Positions 34,036 to 45,614 of a stretch of DNA of 64,000 bases are shown here, piece after piece (the stretch's first letter is position 1; each line of letters begins with the position of its first letter). Both the position numbers and the translations under genes were made by a program. The DNA lies in the NCBI RefSeq assembly GCF_964355755.1, contig NC_092678.1:4808922-4872921 (forward strand), written 5' to 3'. The notes under the pieces were generated by a model. The model worked only from the letters and a program-made list of their open reading frames with translations, was not told the origin of the DNA and did no database searches. This stretch comes from Antedon mediterranea. Its lineage: Eukaryota > Echinodermata > Crinoidea > Comatulida > Antedonidae.

Positions 34036-37014
34036 TGTATTGTTTGTTCAAACTTATTTCTTATTGTATAGATTATACACATGATTTATAATAAAATCTA
34101 GATAAAAAGTAACTTATGTCTTTATTAATATATGTAACAACAAATGTGGGTTATGACATTATACGCAGAGGGATCTTTGATCGGATTGTGATACCAGCTA
34201 TTGTATTCGCATTAGCAAGGTCCTATCATATATTATAAATAATTAAAGGTTCTGAGAAAAACAATAAATCAATATATCTTTAAAAAATCAATTATCTTTA
34301 TTTAAATCAATGCATATAACCTATAATTCGTCATAGTGACGAATTAAATCTAGTTCTAATTGTAATTCTGTGGCATTTTTAGTACATTTTTTTTTTATAT
34401 ATACAGTAGTTCTAGTGGAAACAAAATTGTCAAACTGCATATCCTCTTAATTTATATACCAAAACCTTAAAATAATTTAAAAAAATAAACATTATCATTA
34501 ATAATTTTCACTGAATAAAATGTTGTCACGGACAGCTACATTATGTCACAGATTTTACAAATAAATATTATTATTATTATTTATTAAATGTACTTTTATG
34601 ATTTTTGATGGGTTTTTTTAGAACATTTTCTGAATTTATTAATTTCATAAATCCTGCCTTAAATCTTAATTGCAAGTCCATGACATTTTTAGTACATTCT
34701 GTTTTTGTTGTTTTTTTTTTATAGTTCAACTTAACTTAACTTAATTGTCAAAAAAAAAGAAACTTCTTTTCAGAATCAATACGTGGTGTACCGCAAACTT
34801 TATCAACATTTGATTTCGACATGCAAACCTTCAAACAAAATATTAATTGTTCTTAGAAGCTTTTAAGGTTTTTGATAGAAAAAATAATTCATGTTGGTAT
34901 CATAGTAAACATAAGAAGTTGTACGATGTCATGACCGTTGGCAGCCATTATGCACAGGCATACCAGGTACCCATCATTAACATTTTCAAAAGCAGCTTAC
35001 CGGTATATAGTTATACTTATAGTGCGTTTTCTGTTGTAAATCAAGTATTAAAAGTGATAACTTGAATCCTGAACCTACGATTCCAAAAATTGGATTCCAA
35101 AAATGTTAATCTTAATTTTAGGGATTTTGCCATTGTTTAATTACCAACTAAACTAATTTTAAACATAGGCTTATGAATTCGAGGTTAGCTGGACTTTTTT
35201 GTTGGTTTTTATGTACGGTTTTATAGTTGTTTTTTGGGGTCCAATTGTAATGTCCCTGATGTTTATAAATGTATACTCTGTGACACAGATAATCGCTTAT
35301 ACAATAAAATATCAATAACAAAAAAATTTTTTTTAGGATACTATCTAAATAAATTGTAGAAACAGCACAGAACTTAAATTTACGCTGTCAAAAGTCGCGA
35401 TCCGTGGCGCGAACATATTCGGCATTTACACAGTCACATTAAAATATTTGTTACACTTATAGATACCTATTTAAATGTAATATAAGCAATAATTCACCAA
35501 AAAATGAAATGTTTTCATAGATTCCTTTGCTAGATATAGCAATTCAAACTTTCTAAAGTGTGATGTTTGTGACAAAAATACTGTGGAATACACTGTACCC
35601 CTTTAATAACTGTTTATATTGCATTAAGTGCGGAATCTGTTTGGGCTTTTACAAATTCATTAAACTTCATGTGGGATCAAATTTGCAGTAAGTAATCAAC
35701 AGTATTTATAATTCAATTATTGGTTACCAGAATTGTTTCCAGAAATAATATCAATGTAAATGAAACTGTATTGATATACTGTACAACAATATTTTAGAAA
35801 CCCCATGAAATAATGGAATAACCCATCACCAATCCAACTATTTAGGAATATTATTTTGTTGTTTTGGCAACATAAAATTATTTCATATTATTTTAACTAT
35901 AAGATTAATAGTGAATTGTAATGGAATATTAATGTAAATAAGAAAAATATAATCATATTTTGGCATCAAACACAGACTTATAACAACTTCGCACGAAATT
36001 CCCCAAAATATGGTTTTCAGTAATCAAATATTTACCCTGAACAAAGCGAAAAATGTTTACATGGTAGAAAGCCACTTTTATTATGAGACTACTATGTTAC
36101 AAGAACTAAGTCGTACGAGGACGCTGTTCAAAGTTATGATTTAATTTTTTAAACCAAAATCATCTGAAAATCGTAAATTTCACACAAGAATTTGTAGTTT
36201 TTTTGCCAGAATAGGGTATATTAAATGTAAATTCATGAGTTCCAATCACTAAACATTATTTTTTGAAAACAACATATAGTCTGAAAGTACAACACCATAA
36301 CTTCAAAATTGTATCAGAACAAATGGGTGTGTAGAAAGCGACGACCTCGAATTGGACGACCCCAACACGAAACCGACGACCCCTATAGCCTAGCCTAGCC
36401 TAGGCCTAAGTGTGGTATAACATCCCGAAGCCAAACATGGCCAAAGTCTAGATCTTTAAACCATACCTTATATGATCGCAAGCAAACAATTGATTAAAAA
36501 AATACAGAAATATCGCCATTTGATACTGAATTCTACTATATTACCATCCATAGATTGCCAATATTAATAAAGTATATGTAGGTAGGCCTAGGCCTAGCCT
36601 AGGTCTAGGCCTACCTGGTATAGGCTAGGCCTAGGCTATACCCTAACTAGGGCTAGGCCTAGGCCCTAGTTCAAAAACCTTTAAAAATTTGATAAATACC
36701 CAAAAAATGAATATTATTATTAACAATCTTTGGTTTTGATTTGAGTAAAATAAAGTAAAAGTGGGCCGAATCGTCCCGAATTAAAAAGAAATCAATACCG
36801 AGTTCACTTGAGCCGCGTTTAAACGAGGAGCTGACTTGACCCGGGGTCGACTTGGGCCAATCCATCGGTTTTAGGGCCGGCTAGTGATTAAACTGTTGTT
36901 TTTACGTGTTAAAACAATTTGATTGAAACAATTAATGAATAATTAGCCTAGGCTGACTTTTTAACTAAAAAATGTAAAAAAACAAAGAAGGTGCGTGTTA
37001 GTACTGTTACTCAC

Positions 37015-37034
37015 AATCGAAGTCTTCGATTCAT
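37015..37034 (-). CDS. Mini first exon of family gene, right copy
   Basis: Minus strand ATG at 37034, encoding MNRRLR plus a split Leu codon, then the donor GTGAGTAAC at 37014. It splices in frame to 32429 across a 4.6-kb intron. About 116 bp upstream on the minus strand lies a TATA box. Identical in sequence to 17277-17296. Confidence 0.55.
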
Positions 37035-37150
37035 CTTTTCTTCTTGTTTAAGTTTCTATTTATTTATTTATTTGATTACCTTTAGCTTTTGAATCAACTA
37101 TTAGTATCAGTAGGCCTATCAGAAGAAGACGCGGCGGTTTTGAACACTCA

Positions 37151-37158
37151 TTTATATA
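37151..37158 (-). promoter_or_regulatory. TATA box of right family gene
   Basis: TATATAAA on the minus strand, within the conserved block also found upstream of the left gene and twice in the centre. Confidence 0.55.
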
Positions 37159-37794
37159 GCAACGAAAATTAGTGAACCATAACGCACACGTTATGATGAT
37201 CCAATAAAAAAGATCTAATCGTTGAATCACAATTAAATATCCATCAAAGATTGTAAACATAACACGTGCGGCATACAACAAAAATGTGTGACGTCCGTAA
37301 CGCTCTATGTACAAAAGCGCCCTCGTGGTTGAACAAGTTTCTTGAGTAGTAACTGTGTGTAAGGTGTAGTAGTAAACAAATTGTATGGCAATGCTTTTAT
37401 GATGATACGATTTATTGTTTATAGACAAGATACCACACATTGAATGTATGCAATTTAATTATACTTTTATTACAATGCTGTAAGACAAACACCACCATAG
37501 AATAATTCACAAACACGAAGTTCACAATCACTAAATGACATGTGTGATACCTTAATTAGTTTCCTGCACTTTGTGCAAATAAATGTTCGCTTTGTATGTC
37601 GATGAGCATTGAATGAGTTTTGTGTTCACGGCCCATCTTATCACACTTGAATGATTTAAATATATATTTATAATAATTTATAATATTATGTCAAATTTAC
37701 TACGTCATATAATTACTATAACCATATGTTTTTATTAAAGAATTTAAAGAAAAAAAGTCCGACTAAAGTTATAAAATGCCTTAGTTAAACCAAA

Positions 37795-38270
37795 TACTAT
37801 TGTATAACTCGGCAACATGGGATTAACAAAGGAAGAAGAACGAAAACTCGATACATTTCATCGGAAGCATCTAAGAAAAATATTAGAAATCAGCTATCAA
37901 CATAAAACCAAAAACATAACATTACACTATAATATAATAGGTGTAGGCCTAAGGCAAGACCAATCGCATTGGACATTTTGGAATCGATATGGCGGCTATT
38001 CGGACACGTCCTCAGATTGCAAAAGGAAGTTCCAGCCAATAAAGCAATAAACTATTATTTTGAAAACTGTAAGCAACAAAAGTATAGAGGACGACCATGA
38101 TCCACACTACAGTTAACTCTATCGAACAATCATCACTAGGGTCATAAAAGATATAGAAACGATTCGGAGAATAGCCGAAAGCAGACAGGACTGGAGGAAA
38201 GCAATCCGAGATATAAGCAAAGCAGACGAGGGAAAGTCATCAAATTATCTGGTGCAATAAAGTAAAGTAA
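37795..38270 (+). pseudogene. Non-LTR retrotransposon C-terminal remnant
   Basis: Begins just outside the palindrome: ATWGLTKEEERKLDTFHRKH, LRKILEI, and after frameshifts WRLFGHVLRLQKEVPANKA, QKYRGRP, and near the end DWRKAIRDISKADEGK. These are typical residues of the C-terminal end of non-LTR ORF2 proteins. Broken by several indels. No reverse transcriptase core is attached here. Confidence 0.75.
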
Positions 38271-38773
38271 GTTATGTTTTTATTTTAGGCCACGAGCGTC
38301 CGTACACAATTCTACGTCTAATTGAGGTTTACTATACTAGGCCTACCTTTATCAAAACTTGTTGAATTGATGATAAATGGAACATTCAATCTCTCTTCCA
38401 GGCGTATTCTCTTCCGTAATAAATAAATAATTTAATAAATACAATATTTGGGCTTTTTAGAAGTTGTAGATGACATCATAGCAACTTCAGTCATCCTTAT
38501 TTGGTACTTACATAAGTGAAACTGTAGGTAATGTGCAAAAACATTCTAGAAACTTGCATTTTAGTTTTACTAAAGCTCAGGATGTGTTACTGTTTGTGTT
38601 GGTACACTGTCAGATAGGCCTACATAAACACATTATACAAAATAAACTGTATTATTATATTTGAAGGTTTGCAGAAATGTTGAAGTTTGCGTATACCGTC
38701 TCACAAAGCATTTTGAACGAAACGTCGAGAAGCTCAACAGTTCTTTTCAGAACTCTATACCGCAAACTTTATA
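38271..38773. other. Unassigned sequence with repeat-like tail
   Basis: No gene. Near 38715-38770 GAACGAAACGTCGAGAAG and a small hairpin (AGTTCTTTTCAGAACT) resemble 3' tails of invertebrate retroelements. GAAACGTC also occurs at 46541. Confidence 0.4.
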
Positions 38774-38776
38774 TTA

Positions 38777-40178
38777 AGCTTGGTTCCCACTAGAACGTAA
38801 CGCAAGGACGTAAACGCAACGCAAGCGAATTGACCAATCACAAGCGATGGCTTATTCGCTTGCGATTGCTAACCGTCTATAACCAATAGGGTTGGTGAAA
38901 TTCAGTCCAAAATACGCAGAATTTTTTCCAAAATACGTCAAGTTGTGGGCGCTATACTAATCCAAAATACGCGAGTCTTTCCAAAATACGTCGACTTGGG
39001 GGCGCTATTCATTTTCCAAAATACGCGAATTGTCCAAAATACGTCAAGTTGAGGGCGCTAGTCATTTTCCAAAATACGCGATTTGTCCAAAATACGTCAA
39101 TTTGGAACCCCTTGTAATTTTCCAAAATACGTCAACTTGAGAGCGCTATTCATTTTCCAAAATACGCAATTTAAATAACTCCTTTACTTCTTCTAACCAA
39201 TTAATTATTGATATTATTTTAATCACAATATACCATGCTTTTTATTATTATATATTATATGAAATAATTATTATGTTAGATTTCAGATTAGGTAACTTAT
39301 TAGACCATAAGTACTGTACATTAAATTGAAAGCGATGTTGGTCTGTCGAGCTCGGGAAAAATATCGATTTTGTAGATCACCAAATATATAACACATACCT
39401 ATGACTATACTTAAATACTATATACGTACATGCTGGTTTTGTAGCCGGTTTATGCCGCATTTAAACTAGCTACGTCTGGCAACGCAATCGTACATCGTTC
39501 AGACATTATTAACGTATATTATAGGCACTGTCTATTGACTGATGTTGGCATATATTTGTTGTTTTTCAGTAATAAATGATTACATTGAAAAATAATAATT
39601 GGCTACTCTATGACATTTTATTTACAAAAAATTATGCCTTCTAATACTTTCATTTATAACTAAAATGTACTTGTTTGTTTTATTCCAAGAAACTTTTTTT
39701 TAATACATTAAACTGTAATTTTACCTTACACTCTCAATATGATACATTTGGAAAGGCTCTCGTATTTTGGAAAAAAAGTTTGCCGCCCTCAAGTTGACGT
39801 ATTTTGGAAAATTACTAGCGGTCCCAAATTGCAAATTGACGTATTTTGGACAAATCGCGTATTTTGGAAATAAATAGCGCCCTCAATTTGACGTATTTTG
39901 GACCATTCATGTATTTGGGATAATTTATAGCGCCCTCAACTTGACGTATTTTGGACAATTCGCGTATTTTGGAAAATGAATAGCGCCCTCAAGTCGACGT
40001 ATTTTGGAGAGACTCGCGTATTTTGGATTAGTATAGCGCCCTCAACTTGACGTATTTTGGAAAAAATTCTGCGTATTTTGGACTGATGTTCACCAACCCG
40101 ACTCTCTATAACTCGCTTGTCATTGGTTGCTTGCGTTGCGTTTACGTCCTTGCGTTACGTTCTAGTGGGAACCAAGCT
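38777..40178. mobile_element. 1.4-kb foldback/Harbinger-like MITE with TTA target duplication
   Basis: The 3-bp repeat TTA flanks both ends (38774-38776 and 40179-40181). Terminal inverted repeats begin AGCTTGGTTCCCACTAGAAC and extend over 50 bp. Inside each arm are 4-6 subterminal repeats of the pattern CCAAAATACGTCAA...GGGCGCTA...CCAAAATACGCGA (38905-39170), mirrored at 39755-40085. The 570-bp AT-rich core (39180-39750) has no ORF. TTA target duplication fits PIF/Harbinger-type non-autonomous elements. Confidence 0.8.
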
Positions 40179-40181
40179 TTA

Positions 40182-41259
40182 ACGGTTTGTGTGAATAATA
40201 ATACAGACTTCCTGCTGTTCACTACCAAGTTTTACTTCTTTAGAAAACAGTGACAGCATTTATAACATGTTTGGAGTTTAAGTAGTAACGGTGTTTTTTC
40301 CAGGGTGCAGTTTTATCATTGAACGATTTTGTCAACCATTTGAGCATCTTGCCTTAAAGTTTGGCATAATATTAATACTACCTTTTAGTATTTCTTTAAT
40401 AAAAAGGTTCATCTGGATCTCTGTATAGTATGCAAATAATTTCTTCTTTTGGATAATCCAAAGGGAAGAAAACCGTGAAACTTTTACTCTAGTTTCGCTG
40501 GTTCAACGACGCAGCTTAATCATGAGTGAGTGAGTCTTTGTGTCTTGGAATTGTTACCATGAGATCTCGTATTTGTAGCGCCATCTATGGAACATTCAGG
40601 TATACCCAAATGGGATTGTCGGGGCCTCCTCTTCATTAATATTTTACCTTTTTGATCGGGTTTGGAGTTCCATAGGAAAGACAAGTTTATATATGGTATA
40701 CGAAATTCGGAAAATATCAACTAGCATTTGCTGTAAACATAATGCAGAATAGAAGGAGAAAATGTCGAAAACAGAAACCCCTCAGTCTAGTCTTTTCTGA
40801 TTGTTTGTTCGAGATAGAAAGAAACGGTACAGTTGAAATGGCAGTTATTCATCAGAATCATCATTATTGTCCTTACTATTAGTTTATGTAACGATGTCAT
40901 ATTTTATCTTCTATTCATGTAGGCATATTCTCATTTAAACATGCATACTGTAACATAATCAAGAATCTCAATGTGAATGTTTGTTACGAACAACTGAGCG
41001 AGTCCAATTTGGTCAAAATGTTAGCCTCAGGAGCAAGTCGTTTGTGATTGGTTGTTGTAACCGTGGATTGATTCCGCGTTTTTGATTCGTTGTAGCCATG
41101 AATTCGCGTTTTTGATTGGTTACAAGTATTTTATTTGTCAGACCGTATTTACTTGAATATAAATGTTATATTTTTCATTTAATATCTAGGGAGTATTTAT
41201 TTGATTATACTTGGTACTATATTACACCCAAGAAACGCCTCCCCTAAAAAACACTTTAT
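40182..41259. other. Sequence without recognisable gene
   Basis: A 66-codon minus-strand ORF (40520-40720) is not recognised. GTTTTTGATTCGTTGTAGCCATGAATTCGCG and its neighbour show a short internal duplication near 41070-41120. Confidence 0.35.
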
Positions 41260-42342
41260 AAAACCCTATTATACATGAATTATGAAAATCAAGTCAATGA
41301 CAGTATTAATAATCATATCAAGGCAAATTGTTAAATTGACATGAAAGAGGGAAAAAAATGTAACGGGCAGGCTCAGAGAGTACGTACCTCCAAATTGAAC
41401 AGATTGAAATCTATTTGTAAGGAACGAACATATCCAATTCCAAACTGGGCCTTGGATATTGTATTGAGATGACAATTTATTAAGAAGGAGGCGGTCAAAC
41501 GCTTTAGACATATCTAGAAAAATAGCATCAATAATTGGAGACCGTCGTTGATCCAGAATTTGGTTCCAGTGGTAACAACATTAGTAAGCTGGGTAACACA
41601 TGATTTTCATTTAATAAAAGACATCAGTCAAAGCTTAGTTAAGTGGAGATTAAGGGAATTAGAGACAATTTTTTCCATAGATTTACACATTATTGAAGTT
41701 AATGCTATGGGCAAAGGAATTACCAGATTTTAGAACAGGGACGATAACGGAATGCTTCCATTAGGTAACTGCCCCAAACTTATAGAACATTTAAAAAGGA
41801 AGCAGAGAGGGTAGGCAATAATTACAGGAGATATCGCTTGCAGTAACCTGAGAGGATAAGTTATCTCGCCCAGGGGACTTAGTGGCTGAAAAGGAGTTAA
41901 TAACTTTAAACACATCGTGGGGTGTAATATCTATGCGTTCAAGTGGGGGGAAATCAGTTGAACTGAAAGGACAAGGAAGCGCACCAACAGGTAAAGGACC
42001 AGGCTGGTTAAAAACAGAGGTAAAATAGTTGTTAAACCCGTTTGAAATATCAGATGTAAGTTTTCTACCATCACATGTCGTGAATAAGGTAGATTTACTA
42101 GTAGTGGCCCTGTTAGCTTTAACAAAAGCCCAGAATCGTTTTTTGTTATCGTTAGAACAGAATAAATCATTTACATACGTATGACTTCTTAACTAGGTAT
42201 TTGACTTTGTTTCGTATTACTTGATATTTGTCCCATGATTCAGGTAAATTATTTAACCGAGCTCTACGAAAGTTTGTTTTTCTTTTAGATTAATTTTTTA
42301 ATGTCAATGGAGATCCAAGGACTGAAATGCTTACGTGCTTCA
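41260..42342 (-). pseudogene. Non-LTR retrotransposon, reverse transcriptase part (element X, 3' portion)
   Basis: Minus strand. From 42340 downward it reads fragments ESWDKYQVIRNKVKYLVKKS, then across frameshifts FNNYFTSVFNQ, KSPGRDNLSS, LPSLL, and finally MSKAFDRLLLNKLSSQY with WICSFLTNRFQSVQFGG (motif A and following region of the palm). The YxDD part is missing. Several stops and shifts make it inactive. It continues upstream at 45355-45446 beyond a 3-kb inserted element. Confidence 0.8.
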
Positions 42343-42685
42343 GGCCCGTAGCCAGGATCTGTCAAGGGGGGTTCGGACACTAAGTATTTGGGTCACTGTC
42401 CCAAGCCACCCCCCCCCCCCCCACCCGATGTGGTCTGAGGCGAATTTTGTTAAATGACACCCCTTGATGGCCGGAAATGATACTCTCGCACATAACATTC
42501 ATGATAAATGGCACTTCTAATTGGCCGGAAAAAACACTCTCATGCAGCATGCTACCATTGAACAAAACGATTGTTTGATCATTCAAGATCGGTATTTTGT
42601 TTTGCATTCAAGTTACAAGCCCCCACCCTCCACCCCCCAAAAAGCACAATTTGGGTGAGAAGGCAAATTCAATGCTTATTAAAAC

Positions 42686-44239
42686 CAGGGGTGTTTTCCT
42701 TGTGGCCCGGGCAACAGCCTTAATTTCATACTAAATGTTGTTTCTGTCACTAAATTGAAATTGAGTTCCATTTCATCGTATACCATCCGGACACGGAACT
42801 TGATAGGCTTGGTCATAAAGTAGTTACAGAGTTGGAGGGCATTTTATCATTGTTGAATGTTTTGATATTAGCCTAATTGTTAAAACGACCTTCACAACCA
42901 AAATATTTCTTTGTAATAAAATCTATTTTAAATGGAACGCTACAAAAATAATCCTCTGCTTTATCAGAGCATGCATACCTAATAACCAGACAGGAACGTA
43001 TCTTTATTAAATTTTACTATCAATCTATTTTCATGTCACGCAATCCATTTTTCAACAATATAGTAGTATAATAACATTTTGATTGAATAGTGAGGGGTTA
43101 GTTACAGTTTGACTTTGAATAAACCATTGGTAATTTACTGAAAATCCAAAATGAACTTGTGTTATAATACAAAAAAAAAATTCAATCAAAAAAACGCTCT
43201 ACTACACATGAGAAATAGATGTCGGTCGATAAACTTCTGACGACGACTAAAACAACGACAATCAGCTAAATGTTAGTAATTTTATTTCATCTCTGGCTTG
43301 TTACATTTTTCATGACACATTACCGGACTTCCCCCTCCTCTCGCAATGAACGACAGTATACAGATCATCCCTATCTAGGCTCGTGTATGTAGCATACTAC
43401 GTTATTCACAAATTACCTACGCATATCAGTGTTACTAGAGCCATCACAGATTACCTCTAATGGATCAATCATTCACACATGAATTCAAAAATTCATCGAC
43501 AAACGAAATATAGCCTATATTCATTCCTTTTAAATATTAGGCATATTGCCAAGGCTAATAATCGATTTGTCCATAATTATTGCGTTTTGCCGGGGGTTTT
43601 CCATAATCTAAGGCCAATTTTTAGGCCAAATCATAATTGTGCGTATAGTGTTGTATTTCCGATGCTTGTAGTACTGTACCCTATTTATCTTCATTTCCGT
43701 ACGTTCGTAAATAGGCCGAATTTCCATAGTAATTTATAGACGTTCCAAAATTTGAACCGTGTTATACCGGTAACAGAGCAAAGTTTGCTTCTTTCTGCAA
43801 ATTTCCTATCATTATTTTCTTTGTTTTATTTGGAGTGTGGTTTAAAACAACCCTTTTGTAAAGTTTATAGTGGATAAATAAAAATGAATTTTTGGAAAAT
43901 GTGGTTTTAACATCTGACTTTATTTAGCATTTTTAAATGAATTAAAATTCCAAATTATACAATTTAACCTTTTGCTCAATATATTTATAGCAACAGCTTC
44001 ATATTTTTTGTACAACTTTTTAAAATTATTAATTGATAATTAATTTACATTAATTGAGTACAGTTATTAGAATGTATTACCGTACCAAAAGTACCTTAAT
44101 CGGAGACTTCCCCGTGACGTTTGCATTGAACGAAAAAAAATTTATCATAAATTTAACAATTTGCTTGCTCAAATACTCAGTGTCTACAGCCCTGGAGTCT
44201 TTGGGCAACCCTCTTAAAATAGTCCTGCGACCGCCCCTG
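42686..44239. mobile_element. Nested CAGGGG-ended DNA element
   Basis: Ends CAGGGGTGTTTTCC and CGACCGCCCCTG. Internal blocks match the element at 54160-55214: CCCGGGCAAC, ATACTAAATGTT, TTTTGCTCAATATATTTATAGCA, CAGTGTCTACAGCC, CTCTTAAAATAGTCCTGCGAC. The middle differs, and a 75-86 codon ORF there is not recognised. Non-autonomous family member. Confidence 0.65.
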
Positions 44240-44649
44240 ATAGCTCTATCTATATTTATTTACAGCAATTTGTTGAGGAAACTAAATATATCAATGTAAA
44301 TAGGTGGTATTGATACAGTTGAGTAGGCCTACGTATCGGCTGGTGGTCTAGACAAAAATAATCGAATGCCATAGGCCTAATGTAAACTACAGTACATGAT
44401 ACCATAGATATTATAGTGTAATATATTAAATTCACTATAATCCTCTATGATGATGATACACTATACTTCATAGCCACACATAAATATTGTAGGTAACCGC
44501 AGCGTTCCATTTTTTGATGTACGTCGGAAGGCTATATACTTTATGCATGCTGACTGCCAGTGATGGAAACAATAGGTACGCGGTTGTCTAGCGGTGTTCT
44601 TTGTACGATTCGTTCGTGCGGCGCCCAAGCTCGCGTCAATATCATGTTA

Positions 44650-45057
44650 AGCCCGGCGCACACTAGAGCTTTCGGCTGAGCCAACTGGGCACGAGTAACA
44701 CTTGGCTCACTAAAAAATTTGCCGCAAATTGTGATCGCGTTCTATCGGACGCACACTAAACGCCTTCACTACGCGATTTTCTGATTGGATAATTACTTAC
44801 TGCGCTATACAGCACGCGCTGAAATATCATAATAAATCAGAACATGTCATGCGCAGTGGAATTTTTTAGTGAGCAGGAAGCTCAAGTTCGGCGCACACTT
44901 GAGGAAAATGGCACGCGTGCCAAAAAATATTAAACACGATAGATATTTTCCTCAGCGGCATGCGTGGCCGATTCCTCACGAAATCCCCGGCGCACACTTG
45001 AGGCAAGTGTTACTCGTGCCAGTTGGCTCAGCCGGAAGCTCTAGTGTGCGCCGGGCT
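44650..45057. mobile_element. 408-bp MITE with TTA target duplication
   Basis: TTA at 44647-44649 and 45058-45060. The terminal inverted repeat begins AGCCCGGCGCACACTAGAGC and continues through GCTGAGCCAACTGG and GAGTAACACTTG. An internal second copy of GGCGCACACTTGAGG lies near 44891 and 44990. PIF/Harbinger-like by target size. The sequence is GC-rich compared with its surroundings. Confidence 0.85.
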
Positions 45058-45354
45058 TTACATCCTGGGACCAAACATTCGTATTATTTTTCAGTTTAAA
45101 ATCGGCAACCAATTCATTTGTTTAACAATAAGGTATGAGTTATTCACGAACGAGTTTACGAATTTTTCAATTTACAATCAACCTTTTGTATTGTGGGGCA
45201 CACGTATTTGGAGGATTTTCAGAGATGAGGGTGTGGTGAGGTATTGGCGATGTCGGGGATAGGGGTTCGCAGTCGGTTAAGGGGGGGGGGGGGGTCGCTG
45301 TAAAGGGGGGTTCGCCCGAACCATAAAACCCCCCCCTGGCTACGGGCCTGTGCT

Positions 45355-45490
45355 TTACGAGAGATACTCGGGATGCTATCTCTTACTGCGGCGTCCACAA
45401 TATCTAAGAAGCCATCCCAGGATGAGTTCACGTCATCGTTCTCCATAAATGCACACTAGCGAGATTAAGTGGATAAGGTGTTCGCAATCA
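45355..45490 (-). pseudogene. Non-LTR element X, 5' portion
   Basis: Minus strand: MENDDVNSSWDGFLDIVDAA and VRDSIPSISRKA, the linker between endonuclease and reverse transcriptase. It is separated from 41260-42342 by the 3-kb insertion. The endonuclease domain is not found upstream. Confidence 0.65.
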
Positions 45491-45614
45491 CCCATTGAGT
45501 GTTGCAGAAACTTGCGCAAGACAGAGTTCTTAGGATGACTGGTGTGGAAGTTAAAATTGATAGTAACAGAATAATGGTGGTGAGGATAAGCCATTTATGC
45601 CTTCCAGCTTTAAT

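Larger units (their letters stand above)
31968..37804 (-). repeat. Right arm of the 21-kb imperfect palindrome
   Basis: Inverted counterpart of 16542-22755. Lacks the 2.15-kb element, but carries extra blocks at about 32480-32855, 33115-34350 and 35905-36095. The first of these also exists next to the plus-strand family copy at 24500-24600 (TTAATAGGATCTGGACC, AATGGGCCATATTGATTAAGG), so it is ancestral and was lost from the left arm. Confidence 0.9.
42343..45354. mobile_element. 3-kb DNA element inserted in non-LTR element X
   Basis: Inverted ends CAGGCCCGTAGCCAGG (42343) and CCTGGCTACGGGCCTG (ending about 45350) are flanked by TGCTT on both sides. Removing it joins SIPSISRKA (45355-45446, minus) to the HVSI/SPW-like linker residues at 42300-42340, restoring a normal non-LTR order. 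A C-run (42410-42423) and G-run (45283-45294) lie just inside the ends. Two further elements (42686-44239 and 44650-45057) are nested in it. No transposase seen. Confidence 0.75.

Noticed and set aside
16542-37804. One giant transposon with 6-kb terminal inverted repeats
   Set aside because: No target duplication at the outer edges and no transposase in the centre; kept as an inverted duplication.
38774-40182. piggyBac-type TTAA duplication for the foldback element
   Set aside because: TTAA at both edges includes the first base of one terminal repeat; symmetric ends are obtained only with TTA as the duplication.
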